A stretch of 64,000 bases of DNA, from NCBI GenBank assembly GCA_963575745.1, contig CAUYUJ010011447.1, positions 1,093,501 through 1,157,500 on the forward strand, written 5' to 3'. Shown one piece after another: positions 62,456 to 64,000 of this stretch. The notes under the pieces are model-generated. The model ran no database searches. It was not told where the DNA came from and saw nothing but the letters and a program-made list of their open reading frames with translations. The position numbers were made by a program, and so were the translations under genes. The DNA comes from Prorocentrum cordatum (lineage: Eukaryota; Sar; Dinophyceae; Prorocentrales; Prorocentraceae). The stretch's first letter is position 1, and every line of letters begins with the position of its first letter.

Positions 62456-62950
62456 GGTCTGTCTGGCCCAAACCTCTCGGCGTCGAAAAAAAACGAAACG
62501 AAAAACAACCCCAAAAAACGAAATTCCTTTCTAACTCTTGAAATTCCTTATTAAATCCCTTTCTAACTCATTTTTCCTTCCTGGCCCAGACCTCTCGGCG
62601 TCTTAAAAAAGCAAAACAAAAAAAAAAACAACCCCCAAAACGAAATTCCTTGCTTGCTAACTCTTGAATTTCCTTATCAAATTCCTTTCTAACTCGTTTT
62701 TTCCTTCCTGGCTCAGACCTCTCGGCGTCGTAAAAAAAAACCAAAACAACCCAAAAAACAAAATTCCTTTCTAACTCTTGAATTTCCTTATCGAATTCCT
62801 TTCTAACTCCTTTTTCCCTTCCTGGCCCTGGCTTCCTCGGGCAATTCGGACTCGATTGTCTTTGAGGTTCAGAACTATCTCTGGTATTCAAATTCCTTTC
62901 TAACTCAGGAAATTCCTTATCGAATTCCTTTCTAACTTCCCAACTCAATA
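62456..62950 (-). repeat. ~115-bp tandem satellite, inverted part
   Basis: Three to four copies of the reverse complement (CCCAGACCTCTCGGCGTC, AAATTCCTTTCTAACTC), ending in diverged fragments to about 62945. Confidence 0.95.
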
Positions 62951-63029
62951 GAAATGCATAACCAAAATGCTCTTGGCAATATTTCGAGCCTACATTATTA
63001 ATTCCCGACACAATTATTGATGTAATTGC

Positions 63030-63190
63030 ATACAGTGCGCACTACAGAAATAATTCCAAAACCAATTAAAGCTGTACTGTAACCAAAAAGAATCAATTAT
63101 CCCTCACACGGTCCGTGGTCCCATACGGAGCTCCACCTAAGGCCCCCGCGGCGACGTTCTCATGCGCCCCCGCCACCCATTTCGGCACAA
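63030..63190 (+). repeat. right flank modules Q-P of the 115-bp array
   Basis: Q' (TACAGAAATAATTCC, CAATTAAAGCTGTACTGTA) then P' (CACACGGTCCGTGG, CATACGGAGCTCC, GCGACGTTCTCATGCGCCCC). The orientation is the same as at 60165-60400 with the order exchanged. Confidence 0.65.
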
Positions 63191-64000
63191 CCCTCATGCG
63201 AATCGCGGCCAGGGCCAGGGCCAGTCTCAGCCGCCTGTACCCGAGATGTCGCATCCTACCCAGTCTGACGACGCACTCCCCGCTGCCAGTCCTGAACAGG
63301 ATCCCCCCCCTCCCCCCTGCGAGTTTAGCCTTTGATTCTGACGGCGGGGAGGACCCTTGGGCCGATAAAGGAAACACGAGGGATTGTGAGGGGAGGCCTG
63401 CCCCGCCGGCCCTTGGTGAAGGCCAAGCTCCTGGACCCCCCATCGGCGCCCCCAGATGCCCGCCAGGGCCCCTCGTCCCAGAACAGCAGCCCAAAAACTG
63501 ACACTCAGAATGGGGTCGTTTCAGCCCAACCAGCCGGTTTGAATGAGATGGTTTGCACTAAGCAGGTGCGCGTGTCAGAGGCCCCCGACCCCTCGGCGAC
63601 CGATGTCAAAAATTATGCCCCTGCTGTTGCTAATCCCCTTCCGTCTCTCCGCAGTCCGTCCACATGTTGGCTCTAGCACCGCTCGGAGTTTTTTTTTTTT
63701 TTTTGTCGCGCCGCGTTCCTGGCCCGCGGTCATGGGTTCCCTCGCGTGGCGGGCTGGTGCGCAGCATGTCGACAACGCCAGCGGGTTGTGCGCAGCCTGG
63801 GCCGACACGGTGGAATTAACTCTTCATGATCACCACTGTTTATCTTATCCCACGCGCTCTCCCCGAAGTGGGCAGGGGCCTCATTTTGAAATCAAAGAAC
63901 TACGCGTGCCAGAGCGGTCTCGCGCAGCGCCGCTCTTGGATGGCATCGCGTCCTGGAGGAATAGGTTGGCATCGGTTTTGGAGCGGATGGTCATACGTCT
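63191..64000. other. no gene recognised
   Basis: GC-rich unique-looking sequence with a T-run at about 63688-63703. No coding motif or further repeat is seen. Confidence 0.45.

Noticed and set aside
1-64000. tRNA, 5S rRNA or SL-RNA gene
   Set aside because: No cloverleaf with an invariant arm, no 5S-like box and no SL-RNA gene was recognised by eye. A covariance-model scan would be needed to exclude them.

Overview
The window looks like nuclear DNA of a dinoflagellate. The best evidence is a reverse-strand relic of the dinoflagellate spliced leader (SL) at 47243-47294, stacked three times at the 5' end of a LINE-like retroposon. The two inner copies are cut exactly at the AG inside the leader. 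The rest fits: GC-rich DNA crowded with simple repeats and minisatellites, no compact operons, no recognisable rRNA or tRNA, and retroelement proteins of kinds I associate with dinoflagellate genomes. The genus cannot be decided from the sequence.

Almost everything recognisable is mobile or repetitive. (1) A tyrosine-recombinase (YR) retroelement lies on the minus strand at 54198-60007 and is the centrepiece. It has gag-like, RT, RNase H, tyrosine recombinase and C5-cytosine-methyltransferase-like regions in that order. It is framed by split direct repeats (A1 - ORFs - B1 - A2 - B2) and sits inside a (CAT/GAT)n microsatellite. (2) A 3' half of a similar element (RNase H, YR, methyltransferase, B1-A2-B2) lies at 5953-8860, and a 5' half (SL-like relic, gag, RT) at 13560-17208. 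Both are on the minus strand and both abut (CAT)n on their outer side, so they may be one element split by later insertions. (3) A degenerate LINE occupies about 41000-47294 on the minus strand, with ORF1, AP-endonuclease, RT and a C-terminal region. All these coding regions carry stops or frameshifts. The A repeats of the YR elements hold sequences resembling the SL in sense orientation, which suggests that SL trans-spliced transcripts of these elements were copied back into the genome.

Between the retroelements there are several dispersed repeat families: a CCCACCAGCCC-bounded inverted-repeat family (20637, 26291, 34167), a three-copy mosaic repeat (11556, 21745, 36300), a composite of 5-bp, 8-bp and 14-bp satellites (28.2-29.3 kb and 49.4-52.1 kb), four hairpin or foldback elements (4100, 37826, 40058, 47779), and a tandem array of about 115 bp that switches orientation at about 62455. 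The only plausible non-mobile coding pieces are a short two-membrane-helix exon (48719-49062, minus) and an unrecognised helical coding stretch (13560-14290, minus) fused behind an RT fragment. Most long open frames here are by-products of GC-rich or tandem-repeat DNA and were not annotated.
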